DNA from: Erinaceus europaeus
Lineage: Eukaryota > Chordata > Mammalia > Eulipotyphla > Erinaceidae
DNA: 64,000 nucleotides
NCBI RefSeq assembly: GCF_950295315.1
Contig: NC_080180.1
Span: forward strand, 65,250,092-65,314,091
Direction of reading: 5' to 3'
Positions 54,786 to 64,000 of the stretch are shown piece by piece. The notes beneath the pieces were generated by a model. That model ran no database searches and was not told the origin of the DNA. It saw only the letters and a list, made by a program, of their open reading frames with translations. The position numbers were made by a program, and so were the translations under genes. The stretch's first letter is position 1; every line of letters begins with the position of its first letter.

Positions 54786-54996
54786 TAGAGAGATAGAGGG
54801 AGAGGAAGTGGGAGATAGAAAGGAAGGGGAAAGGGAAAAGAGAGAAGGAAAGGGTGGGGCTAGTGAGAGAAGGGGAGGGAGAGGGGGAGCAGGAAGGTGA
54901 GAAGTGAGGGAGAGGGAGAGAGGGGGGAGGGGGAGGGGAGGGGGAGAGGGAGGGGGAGGGGTAGGGGGAGGGGGAGAGGGAGAGGGAGAGGGAGGA
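54786..54996. repeat. Polypurine tract, GGGAGA-type, about 210 bp
   Basis: Almost entirely A/G with many GGGG and GGGGG runs (54,915-54,995). Produces an 87-residue minus frame rich in S and P that is not a gene. Confidence 0.95.
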
Positions 54997-55984
54997 CCAG
55001 AACATCATATTAGATGCTAGGGAGTGAAGCCAGGATTTAGACTTCCAAGTTTACTCACTGTGCAGCTCTCTGGTTCCACCTGTTAAATTCTTGCAAATCA
55101 GTTTTCTTTAATATTCAAAGAGTTTTTATCAAAGTAGAGAGAAAGGTCAAAACTGTTGTTGTAAAAAGATAAAAAGTAGATTAGTTCTATTTTAAACGTT
55201 TTCCTTGAGTCTTCCTCCTAAGGTACATTGACTTGGGGGGGGGGGATGAAATAAAGGAGAAAAATGTCCTCTTTTTCTCTCTCAGGATCATTAATTCAGA
55301 TATCACTTCCAATTCAACACCAAAAATGTTTATTCTCTTCCTTTCATATTTATAGCTCATCTCTCTGTCAACAGAAACCTTGCTTCTGTCATTCATAACA
55401 TATGCACTTATGCTCTTGGTCTTAAATGCTGAGAAGTTATTTTCTTACAGTTCAATGTCAACCCATGCCTTGGCAGGAGGGAATTCTTCTAACTAGACCT
55501 CAGTTTTTATTTCTAGATCTACTTTCCAGCCTCAGGCCCTAGGCTGCAATGCTGTGTTCAGAATAACTTAATTTTGTTCCTCTTCAGTGTGGTTCACTTT
55601 TTCTATCAAAACCTTGTGGGTTTTGTTTTTCCTTTTTAGTGCTTTTTAGCTTTTTTCTCCTCTATGTGCATCTGTAATCATGTTCACAAACAATTTTTCT
55701 AGTTTCCACAGATACCACTTGTCTGAAAGAGGTTCTTCTTGTGGTAGTTATTAATTGTAAATTGAGATAAAATTACTCTGCTCCAGCACAGGAGATGTTA
55801 GGGATTGGACCTGGTGCTTTATGTGTACATGTCTTTAACTCCACATGCCTCATTTTAAATCTTTTTCTAAAAGGTGTTAGAATTTTCCAGGGTTTTTGTA
55901 TGAAGAGAATTTCATGTGATCTTGTCAGTTCACTTCTCATACGGTCAAGCAGTGATATATATATTTTAAAAAATATCCTAATAA
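54997..55984. other. Unassigned with G-run and possible old SINE
   Basis: A 10-G run at about 55,235-55,244. GGAGATGTTAGGGATTGGAC at 55,791 resembles an antisense SINE-C or E head. No exon support. Confidence 0.4.
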
Positions 55985-55989
55985 CAATA

Positions 55990-56222
55990 CCTGGTGCAAA
56001 GATCTGGGTTTGACCCCCTCCTCTCCTGAAGTGGGGATGCTTCACGAGCAAGTGAAGAAGATCTGTAAAGTGTCTGCCTTTCTGTTCCACTCTACCCTTC
56101 CTTTCGCAATTTCTCTCTGTTCTAAGAAAAGAAATAGGTTAAAAAAAAAAAAAGAATAAAGTGGTTGATAGGAATGGTGGATTTGTCATTCAGCCACGGA
56201 GCCCTAGGATAATCCTGGAAGT
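55990..56222 (+). mobile_element. Long-form SINE-B, diverged, 5'-truncated
   Basis: GATCTGGGTTTGACCCCCTC, CAATTTCTCTCTGTTCTAAG, an A-run at 56,142-56,153, then the 3' module AATGGTGGATTTGTCATTCA and GATAATCCTGGAAG. Confidence 0.65.
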
Positions 56223-56616
56223 GACCCTGTTTTCAGATATAAAGAGAGATGGGGTGGGGGAACTGAGCTTGGGGAACAGAAAACAGCACAGCTTCCTCAA
56301 ATCTGAGCAGTTCAAATGGCATAACAAGTACCCTAAGTGAGCTAGTTTGTCCTCCCTTTCATTTCTTTCCATTTATTTATTATAACCTGTGTGCTCAACT
56401 GTTGGGCCTTAAAGCCAGCCCCCCTGCTCAGCTCACATAATCATTGTTTTGCCTGAAATGTCCCCACCATGTTATCCCCTCAGGGTATTGCTAATTCAGT
56501 TAAAACCATTGCAACAGTTGCTAAGGACGCTTCCACCTTCCCAGCATGCCTTTTGCCTCTCTCCACCCCCTTTCCTAGCCAATCCCGTTCCCGACTTGCC
56601 ACTTCAGTCTTTACCC

Positions 56617-56623
56617 TATAAAT
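56617..56623 (+). promoter_or_regulatory. TATA box of the solo LTR
   Basis: TATAAAT in context ACCCTATAAATCCC, about 160 bp upstream of the LTR poly(A) signal, the normal spacing of U3 and R. Confidence 0.7.
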
Positions 56624-56779
56624 CCCGCTGCTGTTCTGGTTTCGCTCTCTTTCTCTTCTGTGTCCTGACCCAGAGAAGACCTGGAGAAGGGCTGGTGGTC
56701 ATAGTGGGAGGCAGCCATTTTGCTAGCTCCACGTGGCCTAAACTGCTGTGCTCACACCCAACTCTGGGACGTCCACGTG

Positions 56780-56785
56780 AATAAA
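56780..56785 (+). promoter_or_regulatory. Poly(A) signal of the solo LTR
   Basis: AATAAA within GTGAATAAAGCATTGC, followed about 65 bp later by the LTR end. Confidence 0.7.
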
Positions 56786-56914
56786 GCATTGCTTCCCACT
56801 CCGCCACAAGTTCCTCGTCTCTTCTCTCTCCCCTGCTACACAACCCGACACTCAAACAGGTGTACCACCACCTGCCCCCTATTTATTTATTTACTGACAC
56901 CCAGGTTATTTCCT

Positions 56915-57132
56915 TCTGTTTTATTTGATAGGACAGAGAGAAATTGGGAAGGGAGGGGGAGATAGAGAAAGATAGAGATAGATAGAGATAGAGAAAGAGA
57001 TACACCTGCTGCCCTGCTTTGCTGCTTGTGAAGCTTTCCCCCAGTGGGTGAGGATCTGGGGGGTCAGGGGTTCAAACCTGGGTCCTTAGACCTGGTAATA
57101 TGTGGGCTCACTTGGGTCACCACTGCCCAGCC
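56915..57132 (-). mobile_element. SINE-B with GATAGA expansion
   Basis: TTTTATTTGATAGGACAGAG, GATAGAGATAGATAGAGATA, TTCCCCCAGTGGGTGAGGAT and GGTTCAAACCTGGGTCC before a diverged head. Confidence 0.8.
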
Positions 57133-57217
57133 TCTCCCTTCCCATTATCATCCCCATTCTAGTTCTAGAATGCAATGCATGTGTGCTCCATATTGAATTT
57201 TCCTGCACAGCTTTTAG

Positions 57218-57291
57218 TAAATGTCAGTTTTTTGTTTTATTTTATTATCTTTATTTATTGGATAGAGACAGCCAGAAATCAATTGAGAGGG

Positions 57292-57329
<38 letters not shown>

Positions 57330-57468
57330 GACACCTGCAACCCTGCTTCACCACTTGCAAAGATTTCCCCCTGCAGGTGGGGACCTGGGGCTCGAACCCG
57401 GGTCCTTCTGCATTGTAACATGTGCACTCAACCAGGTGCGCCACCAACTGTCCCCTAAATGTCAGTTT
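57218..57468 (-). mobile_element. SINE-B with 13-bp target duplications
   Basis: Element 57,231-57,455. TAAATGTCAGTTT is exact at 57,218-57,230 and 57,456-57,468. The body carries a GA repeat of about 35 bp and the head a preserved GGGGCTCGAACCCGGGTCC. Confidence 0.94.
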
Positions 57469-58006
57469 CACATTCTAACTCTGTACATATTTGTTGTATG
57501 TGTCTTGAAAATACATCTTTCATAGCTATTGTCAGTGTAATCCCTTCGTAATTTGTTCTAGGAATTCCCTGTTGTCAAGTGGTAAAGATTTAATTTGTTT
57601 ATATTTTCTGGTATCTGCCTCAATTTTGAGCATTAATTAACTTGAATGATGTTGCAACGTTGACCTTTCCACTATGTTTGCTTACCTACTGCAAGTACAT
57701 CTTTGGCATTTCTTCTCAGTGAAAGTTGATAGCTGGTAATTTCTTGATTTTTAATTTTTCTGACACTACCTCATTTTTGAAACTTCCTTCCAATTTTCAG
57801 TTCACTTTTCTTTAACAGAGAGGTTAATTTAAGACATTGATCCACCTTAATGCTATATATATGGAGGTCCCAACAGGGCTTTGGGGATGGTTGTGGAGAA
57901 GGCTTAGCAATGAAGGGTTCACACCCTGAGTTAACTCTCCAGATTCCATATGCTGGAGTCACACTCTGCTCTGCTCTCTCTCTCTTTGGTTTATATTTAA
58001 TAAAAG
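57469..58006. other. Unassigned, possible old SINE near 57,880-58,000
   Basis: GGCTTAGCAATGAAGGGTTC and GCTCTGCTCTCTCTCTCTTT then AATAAAAG suggest a worn SINE. Family uncertain. Confidence 0.35.
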
Positions 58007-58323
58007 ATTAAATGTATTTTTATTACCATCAGGGTTATTGCTGGGGTTTGGTGCTTGCACTATGGAACTACTGCTTCCAGCAGCCTTTTTTTAAAAAAAT
58101 TTTTTCCTTTTTCTAATTTTTTTATTAGGTAGAACAGAGAGAACTTGAGAGGGGTGGGGGAAAATGGAGAAAGTTACAGAGAGACACCTGCAGACCTGCT
58201 TCACCATTCGTGAAGCTCCGTCCTGCTGGGGAGCTGGAACTCAACCCCCAGACTTCATGCTTGGTAATATGTAGAATTAACCGGGTATACCACCACCTGG
58301 ATTCAAAATTAAATGTATTTTTA
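58007..58323 (-). mobile_element. Long-form SINE-B with 16-bp target duplications
   Basis: Element 58,023-58,307: 3' module at left (CATCAGGGTTATTGCTGGGG... CTACTGCTTCCAGCAGCC), T-run, body and head. ATTAAATGTATTTTTA is exact at 58,007-58,022 and 58,308-58,323. Confidence 0.92.
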
Positions 58324-59719
58324 GTGTGTTCATTAATAATTTTTGGAGTTCATGTGGGTCTTCCTACTATTTTTGTGTGTGTGTGTCTTTTGTGTAATAA
58401 GAGTTGTTTTTACAGAAGTAGTTGATCTTTATATTAGTGTCAGTCAACTTTGAAATAATGAACACTGAAATGTTTAACCATTCACCCAGAGGGACAGAAG
58501 ACTTGAAAGAGATGAGTAAGAAGCAGTCAGTGGTAACCTAGTTCAAAATGAATGTCATATTGGATAAATAGTCCAGCATTTAAGTTTGTGACTACTGAGT
58601 ATTTTTGTTGTTTTGGAAAGTTTACTCCATAGGTATGATATCAGATAAGCTGGTATACTGAATCAAAAATTCTTGTTTGTCTTCTTCATTGGAACATGAG
58701 TAGGAAGGCTTAGACGACTTAATCATACATATGTTTCCAAATTCAGGGTTGCAGCTGCATTACTTAAGTAGTGGGAGAAGTTATCAGCTCCCATTTGAAC
58801 CTCTCTGCTAATTGTTATATTCCCATGTTAATTCCATACACAAGATCCCAGAAAACAACTCTTAAAGTGTTTCCCCTTCCATTATCTTCCCAGATCCTAG
58901 TCTCTGATTTCCCAAACATTAGTACAAATATTTATCATACTATTTGAAGCTTTTGGAATATGCAGATTCAAAAATATGATTATAATAATCACATTCTACT
59001 ATATGGTTCTTTTCAAGACTGAGAGATAAGTGTGAACTCAGGGTGCACTTATTTGAAGATGTGTTGTGTTTAAAGCAAAGCTGAATGCTCGTTTGCCCTT
59101 CTAGACATGGTGAATTAGTCACAACTTCTGATGAATCAAAGCTCTTTTTGATCTGCAAGGTATTAGGAGAGGCGTAAGGGCAAGAGTGCATTTGAACAAA
59201 CACGTAGTTGTCAAGCGTTCATTCTGCTGATTACAACAGATTGACATGGAGTTCTTTGAAATGCCACTCTGCTTGCTGTTCTAAATGTAGAGGACTTCAG
59301 GTTGTGACAAACGTCTATCACATAAATGAACTGAGAGAAAGATGAGGGGAGAAGGTTAGTGACAGGTGAAGACCGTTATTCTGTAGTATAATCTTTTTTA
59401 GAAATAACTACTCTATTACAGAGATGGTGCTTGAAACGACCTACTTATATTTATTTCAGAAGTGATCTGCTCATTGTCAGATCTGTTTCAGATAACTGAG
59501 ATCATAAAAACAAAAACAATCTATATATTGTGAAAATATAGTGTCACATTTAGGACGATTTCTTCTTTCTTATGTGTAGTCAGGCGACCTTTGTACTCTA
59601 CTGGCGGCCCATCTGCTGATGCCCTGAATACATGAATTCTAATTAAAGAAATAATAATATTTGGGAAACAGAAGTGGCAATCAGAATTTTTTTAATTGAT
59701 TTGTGTATTTACTTCTGGA
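58324..59719. other. Repeat-poor 1.4 kb
   Basis: No element recognised. The 87-residue minus frame at 58,940-59,203 has no domain. One of the longer unique stretches. Confidence 0.45.
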
Positions 59720-59950
59720 GTCCGGGCCTTATATAAATGCACTGTCAGGGTTCCTGGCTGAATTTTTTTTTTTCATTCATATAGAGAGACAGAGAGGGAA
59801 AGATTTCAAAGCTTCTTCCAGCACAATCCTGCCTCCCATATGATCCATCCAGCCTCCCATCCAGGGCTCTTACCTGGATCACTCAAGACAAGTATCAAGT
59901 ATCCTACTTAATGGGCTCTCTTATAGACCCAATGATCTAATTTAAATATA
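59720..59950 (-). mobile_element. SINE-E-like, antisense, old
   Basis: ATTCATATAGAGAGACAGAG, AAAGCTTCTTCCAGCACAAT, CCAGGGCTCTTACCTGGATC and CCTACTTAATGGGCTCTCTT. Confidence 0.5.
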
Positions 59951-59961
59951 TATGTATGTGT

Positions 59962-60036
59962 ATATATATATTTAAATATATACATATACACATTCTTTCA
60001 TTATTGTTTTTGATAGAGAAATTGAGCAGGAAGGGG
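59962..60036. repeat. Flanking duplication, left copy (about 75 bp)
   Basis: ATTCTTTCATTATTGTTTTTGA and ATTGAGCAGGAAG recur at 60,504-60,583 with a 6-bp CAGAGA gap. The left copy also has an expanded TA run. Confidence 0.8.
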
Positions 60037-60498
60037 TGTGGTGACCCCAGCAGGAGTTTGGGACTATTAGCACACAAATAACCTCACCCTGGGGAGGTGC
60101 CTCAGAGAAGAGACTGAATAAAAGACTTTGAGCATGTGGCTCTCTCTGGCTGCGGCTTCTCCTGGTTAGAAGCATCTTGGCGGAGGTGCGCCAGGCATCC
60201 ATCCACCATGGCCACTTCTCCTGGGAACTGAACACATGTGACTCTGCTGGCCGGTAAACTTTGAGACCCCTCTACAGCCATGAGCAACCTCTACCAGAGC
60301 TGATAATTGCTTATGTTATGGGACTAAACTTTGATAACCATACTCAGACTTTATGGACCTAGCATACACTTAACCCTTGCTGATAAGTGCTTATTTTGCC
60401 TTTTACTTGTCTCACCCTAATAAACCGTGTACTGTTTAAACCAGTTCCCAGCTCCCTGCTGTAAATCCTTTTATTCGCGCAAGCAGCCCCAACCGCCA
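60037..60498 (+). mobile_element. LTR-like insertion, class uncertain
   Basis: Starts TGTGGTGACCCC and ends AACCGCCA. It contains AATAAAAG at 60,117 (TATA-like) and AATAAACC at 60,419 (poly(A)-like), spaced as in an LTR. There is no 4-6 bp target duplication; a 75-bp duplication flanks it instead. No viral genes. Confidence 0.5.
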
Positions 60499-60539
60499 AA
60501 TCTCTTTTTAAATTAATTTACAATACATAAATATATTCT

Positions 60540-60722
60540 TTCATTATTGTTTTTGATAGAGACAGAGAAATTGAGCGGGAAGAGGGAGATAGTGATGAGG
60601 ATAGAAAGATTGCCACCTGAAGTGCTGCTTCACCACTCCTGAAACTTCCCCAGGGACTTGAACCTGGGTCCTTGTACATGGTAATATATGCACTCAACCA
60701 GGCATGCCACTGCCCAGCCCCC
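60540..60722 (-). mobile_element. SINE-B
   Basis: TGATAGAGACAGAGAAATTG, CTGAAGTGCTGCTTCACCAC, AGGGACTTGAACCTGGGTCC and GGCATGCCACTGCCCAGCC. Its tail side lies in the duplicated segment. Confidence 0.85.
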
Positions 60723-61344
60723 CACCAATATACATTTTCAAGAACAAAGATAACATCGATTTTTGAACTGTCACATGTAAATATACTGTCATGCTAAACG
60801 TTTGCGTGAATGCCCCATTTCAAATTTAATTTGTTCCCTTACTATGATAAGAAGGATACATTTTTGCGCTCAGCCATATGCGTAAAATACATCAAGTGCA
60901 TTCTCCGAGAGAAAGGACATCTATTTTCACCTAAATGTATTAGAAAATACACATCCATATGAGAGGAATGGAGTTGGTGGTGAGCTGTGTGTTTTACTTA
61001 CAGATGACAGTTGTGTTCTCATAGGACACAACTCAATTTGCAAGAGACACTTAAGATGAGATGAGAGGATCACAGATGTACAGGTGCTACTGAGGGAGAG
61101 AAAAGCCAGGTGCTGCTTTTTATTCTGCCCTCCAAGGAGGCATCCCTCTCAGGATCAGAGCAGGAACAGAAAAGAACAGCTCACCAGGAGAACCTCTAGC
61201 TAGAGTGGTATTTTGCATTCTTGAAATCTCATTTTGACTCGACTGTCCTTACAGTCTCTTAGGTGAGCTGTAATAAAGCCCCCCAGTGGTATGTGTTGCC
61301 TTTGAAGTGTGCTGAATTTGACATAATATAGATACAACTTCTGC
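60723..61344. other. Unassigned
   Basis: No element recognised. Confidence 0.45.
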
Positions 61345-61670
61345 ACACATGGCACAAAGCACAAAGCGCAAGGACCGGCATAAGGATCCCAGCTCAAGCC
61401 CCGGCTCCCCACCTGCAGGGGAGTCGCTTCATAGGCGGTGAAGCAGGTCTGAAGGTGTCTGTCTTTCTCTCCCCGTGTCTGTCTTCCCTTCCTCTCTCCA
61501 TTTCTCTCTGTCCTATCCAACAATAGCAACAGCAATAACAACAACAATAATAACTACAACAACAATGAAAACCACTAAGAACAACACAAGGGAAAATAAA
61601 TATTTTTTTTAAAAAAGGAAATAGCTTCTGGTCCTACAGCATCAGGAATGCTCAGCAGGCAGATGAGGAT
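61345..61670 (+). mobile_element. Long-form SINE-A, 5' end replaced
   Basis: Begins ACATGGCACAAAGCACAAAG (first 30 bp of the head missing), body, AACAACAATAATAACTACAA tail, then a diverged 3' module AAATAGCTTCTGGTCCTACA. Confidence 0.85.
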
Positions 61671-62024
61671 TTGCAGGAATCTGCCCAAATGAAGTTATTT
61701 CTCTTCCTGTTAGGATGTGTTGAGTCAGACATCTACTTCTCACATATTACGGAGGAAGATGTCAGCTGGTCTGGTGTTAAATTAAAAGTATGATATTGAC
61801 TGAAACCAAATGAGAAGCCAAAGTGAAACTAATGAATTTGGACTTCAGATAATTTTGTGATAGAATGGAACACATCACCTTTGCTGAGTGCACTTTTACA
61901 TTTTTATTATCCAGAAGAGAATGGTGACAGAGAGAAAGCATTTGGATCATAGACCGTCAGGCATTAATGGAAATAGTGAAGTGTAAACTAGAATGTCACA
62001 AGTTATAAATACTTTAAAAATTAG
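61671..62024. other. Unassigned
   Basis: No element recognised. Confidence 0.45.
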
Positions 62025-62355
62025 TGGCACCCACCAATGTGTCCTGGAGCTCCGCTTCCCCAGAGACCCACCCTACTAGGGAAAGAGAGAGGCAGACTGG
62101 GAGTATGGACTGAACAGTCAACGTCCATGTTCAGCGGGGAAGCAATGACAGAAGCCAGACCTTCCACCTTCTGCAACCCACAATGACCCTGGGTCCATGC
62201 TCCCAGAGGGATAGAGAGTGGGAAAGCTATCAGGGGAGGGGGTGGGATATGGAGATCGGGTGGTGGGAATTGTGTGGAGTTGTACCCCTCCTACCTTATG
62301 TTTTTGTTCATTAATCCTTTCTTAAATAAAAAATTTTAAAAAATCAAAAAAAAAT
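62025..62355 (+). mobile_element. L1-D 3' UTR, sense, with A-rich tail
   Basis: GGCACCCACCAATGTGTCCT, ACCCACCCTACTAGGGAAAG, GTTCAGCGGGGAAGCAATGA, GGGAATTGTGTGGAGTTGTA and TTTCTTAAATAAAAAATTTT in order. The A-rich 3' end fixes the sense orientation of the whole L1-D family. Confidence 0.88.
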
Positions 62356-62580
62356 CAGTGGCACAGTGATAAGATTATGTGCTACGATGCACACATGGCA
62401 AAGGTAGATTCTCTTTTTTTACTGTAAGTTTTCTCCCCCTCTCCCCCCCCACACCCCACCATTAAAGAGGAAAAGTTGACTGACCCAGGGAGGCTTCTCG
62501 GCAGTGCTATTGCTCAAAGTCCTGGGTCCCCACCCTCATGTGGGAAGTGGTAGAATTGTGCACGGTCCAGGTCCTCATTT

Positions 62581-62735
62581 GAATAAGGAGAAGGAGAAGG
62601 AGGAGGTGGTTGAGGAGGGGGAGATAAAGGAGGAGGAGAAGGAATGGGAGAAGAAAAGAGAGAAGGAGAAGAAAAAAGAGAAGGATGAGGAGGAGGAGGA
62701 CGAGGAAGGAGAACAAGAAAGGAATGAGGGAAAAG
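62581..62735. repeat. Polypurine GGAGAA-type tract
   Basis: AGGAGAAGGAGAAGGAGGAG and related units on the plus strand. Its translation gives 82-97 residue low-complexity frames on both strands. Confidence 0.92.
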
Positions 62736-62905
62736 AAGGCACCACCACCCCCATAGAACCAAGACTGAAATTTGCGTTCTCCTCCTAGGAAAATTAACAC
62801 TCTGTATTTAGAAATGCCAACTACCTGAAGAATTTATGTTTAAAGAAGCAGGGCATCTATCTTTCGGCTCATCTGATTGTATCTGTAGCTAAAGTTTCTA
62901 ACACC

Positions 62906-63174
62906 AGAAACCCTTCAGCAGGGGCTAGGTGGTGGCAAATATGGTCGAGCTCATAGGTTACAATGCACAAGAACCCAGGTTCAAGCCCCCGGCCCCCACC
63001 TGCAGGGGGATAGCTTTACAAATGGTGATGCAGGGTTGCAGGTGTCTCTCTGGTTCTTCCCCTCTCTCTCTCTCCTTCCCCTCTCGATTGCTGTATATCT
63101 TTATCCAATTAAAATAAAGATAATAAGAATTAAATCTTATTATAAAAAAAGAAAGAAAAAGAAACCCTTCGGCA
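62906..63174 (+). mobile_element. SINE-B with 15-bp target duplications
   Basis: Element 62,921-63,159. AGAAACCCTTCAGCA (62,906-62,920) and AGAAACCCTTCGGCA (63,160-63,174) bracket it. Head GGGGCTAGGTGGTGGCAAAT, tail CCAATTAAAATAAAGATAAT. Confidence 0.93.
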
Positions 63175-64000
63175 AAAGTCTCTGTCAGATTCCCCAGACA
63201 GAAGGTCAGAGAACCCCCAGTGGAAGGAGGGGGAAAGTCAGTGTCACAGGCCGTGAGGACCCTCTCCTCTTTCCCTCGGCTGGGTCATAACCTGAATAAA
63301 AAACTTACAACCTAGCTTCTCTCCCTCACGAAGAAGCTTTTTATATGTCATATTTTATAGTTCTGTCTATATGCAATGCCTGAAATGAATGTTTTACTAT
63401 ATGTTAAAGTCTTTTTTTTTTTTTTTAATTCTGACTTCCATGCCTTTTATGGAAGCTAGAAAAAGTGGAAACAGCTGCTTCTCTGACGACAGGGGATGTA
63501 GAAGGATGAACCAGAAATGGTTAAAAAGTAGCATTAGACACACCTGGCTTGACTTCTATTAATCAGAGCACAGCGAAGCCAAAAAGATGTGCCCTTTCCA
63601 ATTGAGGCGTGATGTTCTCAAGACTGTGAGAGTGACTGTAAAGCACAGGAAGTAGTTAACCTTCCTGGTGTGATGCTGTAAAAGGTGTCTTCTTCTATCT
63701 GTCTGCTTTCAGAATCATTTGGATCAAAGATAGGTGCTACCGCCCCTGCCTTTCTCTTGTGGATCCCGACTTCCATTTTCAGGGGAAGAAGTGAACTGTC
63801 ACCTATTCGGAATCAATTAATCGTTTTGCCTGCTACTACAGAGCTGTGCTCTTCTTGTGGTCAGGGAAAAGAAACTTAGGCCAATCATTTCAGAACAATG
63901 CCCCCTCCTTCTCTTTTTTTAAACCTGGAAACTTTTGCAGTCACATCGCTCCATTTGGTAATGCTTCCTGTTTTCTCTGAGTTTCTTGCCTTATTATACT
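63175..64000. other. Unassigned, repeat-poor end of window
   Basis: T-run at 63,411-63,426. Near 63,690-63,710 a pyrimidine stretch followed by CTGCTTTCAG resembles a splice acceptor, and a 64-residue plus frame overlaps it. Nothing else supports an exon. Confidence 0.35.

Larger units (their letters stand above)
56400..56850 (+). mobile_element. Solo LTR of an endogenous retrovirus
   Basis: 451 bp starting TGTTGGGCC and ending AACCCGACA, so the ends are imperfect inverted repeats (TGTTGGG and TGTCGGG complement). Six-base target duplications CTCAAC (56,394-56,399) and CTCAAA (56,851-56,856) bracket it. TATAAAT lies at 56,617 and AATAAA at 56,780. No internal viral genes lie beside it, which fits LTR-LTR recombination. 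The 6-bp duplication is typical of class II (ERVK-like) elements, an inference. Confidence 0.85.
56370..56880 (-). mobile_element. SINE-B remnant split by an LTR
   Basis: Left piece AACCTGTGTGCTCAAC ends at 56,399. The right piece CTCAAACAGGTGTACCACCACC continues at 56,851. Together they form the antisense SINE-B head with the LTR in between. Confidence 0.75.

Noticed and set aside
56449..56855. 111- and 79-residue frames within the solo LTR
   Set aside because: An LTR of this layout does not encode protein here. The frames are incidental to GC-rich U3-R sequence.

Overview
The window reads as nuclear DNA of a eutherian mammal, most likely a hedgehog (Erinaceidae, probably Erinaceus). Three signs point there. 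There are dozens of copies of a few tRNA-headed SINE families with pyrimidine-rich bodies and CAACAA- or AATAAA-rich tails. LINE-1 (L1) fragments carry an unusual 3' UTR. Microsatellites are dense. The species call rests on recognising the SINE type, not on a database search. I found no protein-coding exon, tRNA gene or rRNA gene that I can support. The long open frames come from microsatellites, antisense SINE bodies or L1 debris. The stretch is best described as intergenic or deep intronic sequence.

Family names used here are local labels. SINE-A has a tRNA-like head (A box near TAGCGCAGCGGGTTAAG, B box GGTTCGAGCCC), a pyrimidine-rich body and a CAACAA-rich tail; a long form adds a 3' module of about 60 bp (GTGGATTCATAGTGCAGGC...). 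SINE-B has a related head (GGCGCACCTGGTTGAGCGC) and a tail ending CCAATAAATAAA. SINE-C has the head ATAATGGTTATGCAAAGAG. SINE-E and SINE-G are older relatives. L1-D is a 3'-terminal sequence ending CCTATGGTTTTGTTAATTAATC(n)AAATAAA. I attribute it to an L1 3' UTR because at 53,823-53,950 it is joined to L1 ORF2-like sequence inside one small inverted insertion.

Layout. 1-8 kb: nested SINEs, an L1-D copy split by a SINE-A with a clean 13-bp target duplication, a 20-bp micro-insertion and a 130-bp CT/CA repeat. 8-16 kb: a tandem SINE-A pair inside one target duplication, a polypyrimidine tract, a second L1-D copy, and a tandem duplication with a palindrome at its junction. 16-29 kb: a 180-bp direct duplication, a third L1-D subtype, an ancient repeat and a mariner-type MITE. 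29-38 kb: an LTR, oppositely oriented L1 pieces, several SINE-A copies and a rearranged L1. 38-45 kb: repeat-poor sequence, a 3' L1 fragment with a readable ORF2 C-terminus, and a complex L1-D locus with inverted segments. 45-56 kb: repeat-poor sequence, a perfect palindrome, paired SINE-A copies and a miniature inverted L1. 56-64 kb: a solo LTR inside a SINE, an LTR-like insertion with about 75 bp of flanking duplication, and further SINEs.

The most unusual signal is a short retroelement 3' end, GGCAAACGCTAGAAGAAGAA. It occurs at five loci (about 4.19, 15.57, 40.69, 45.62 and 53.61 kb). At one locus it is a 20-bp insertion with a perfect 12-bp target duplication. At two loci it sits in the loop of a perfect palindrome made of inverted flanking DNA. 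A model of target-primed insertion of a very short cDNA followed by snap-back copying fits these structures. It is an inference and needs genome-wide testing.
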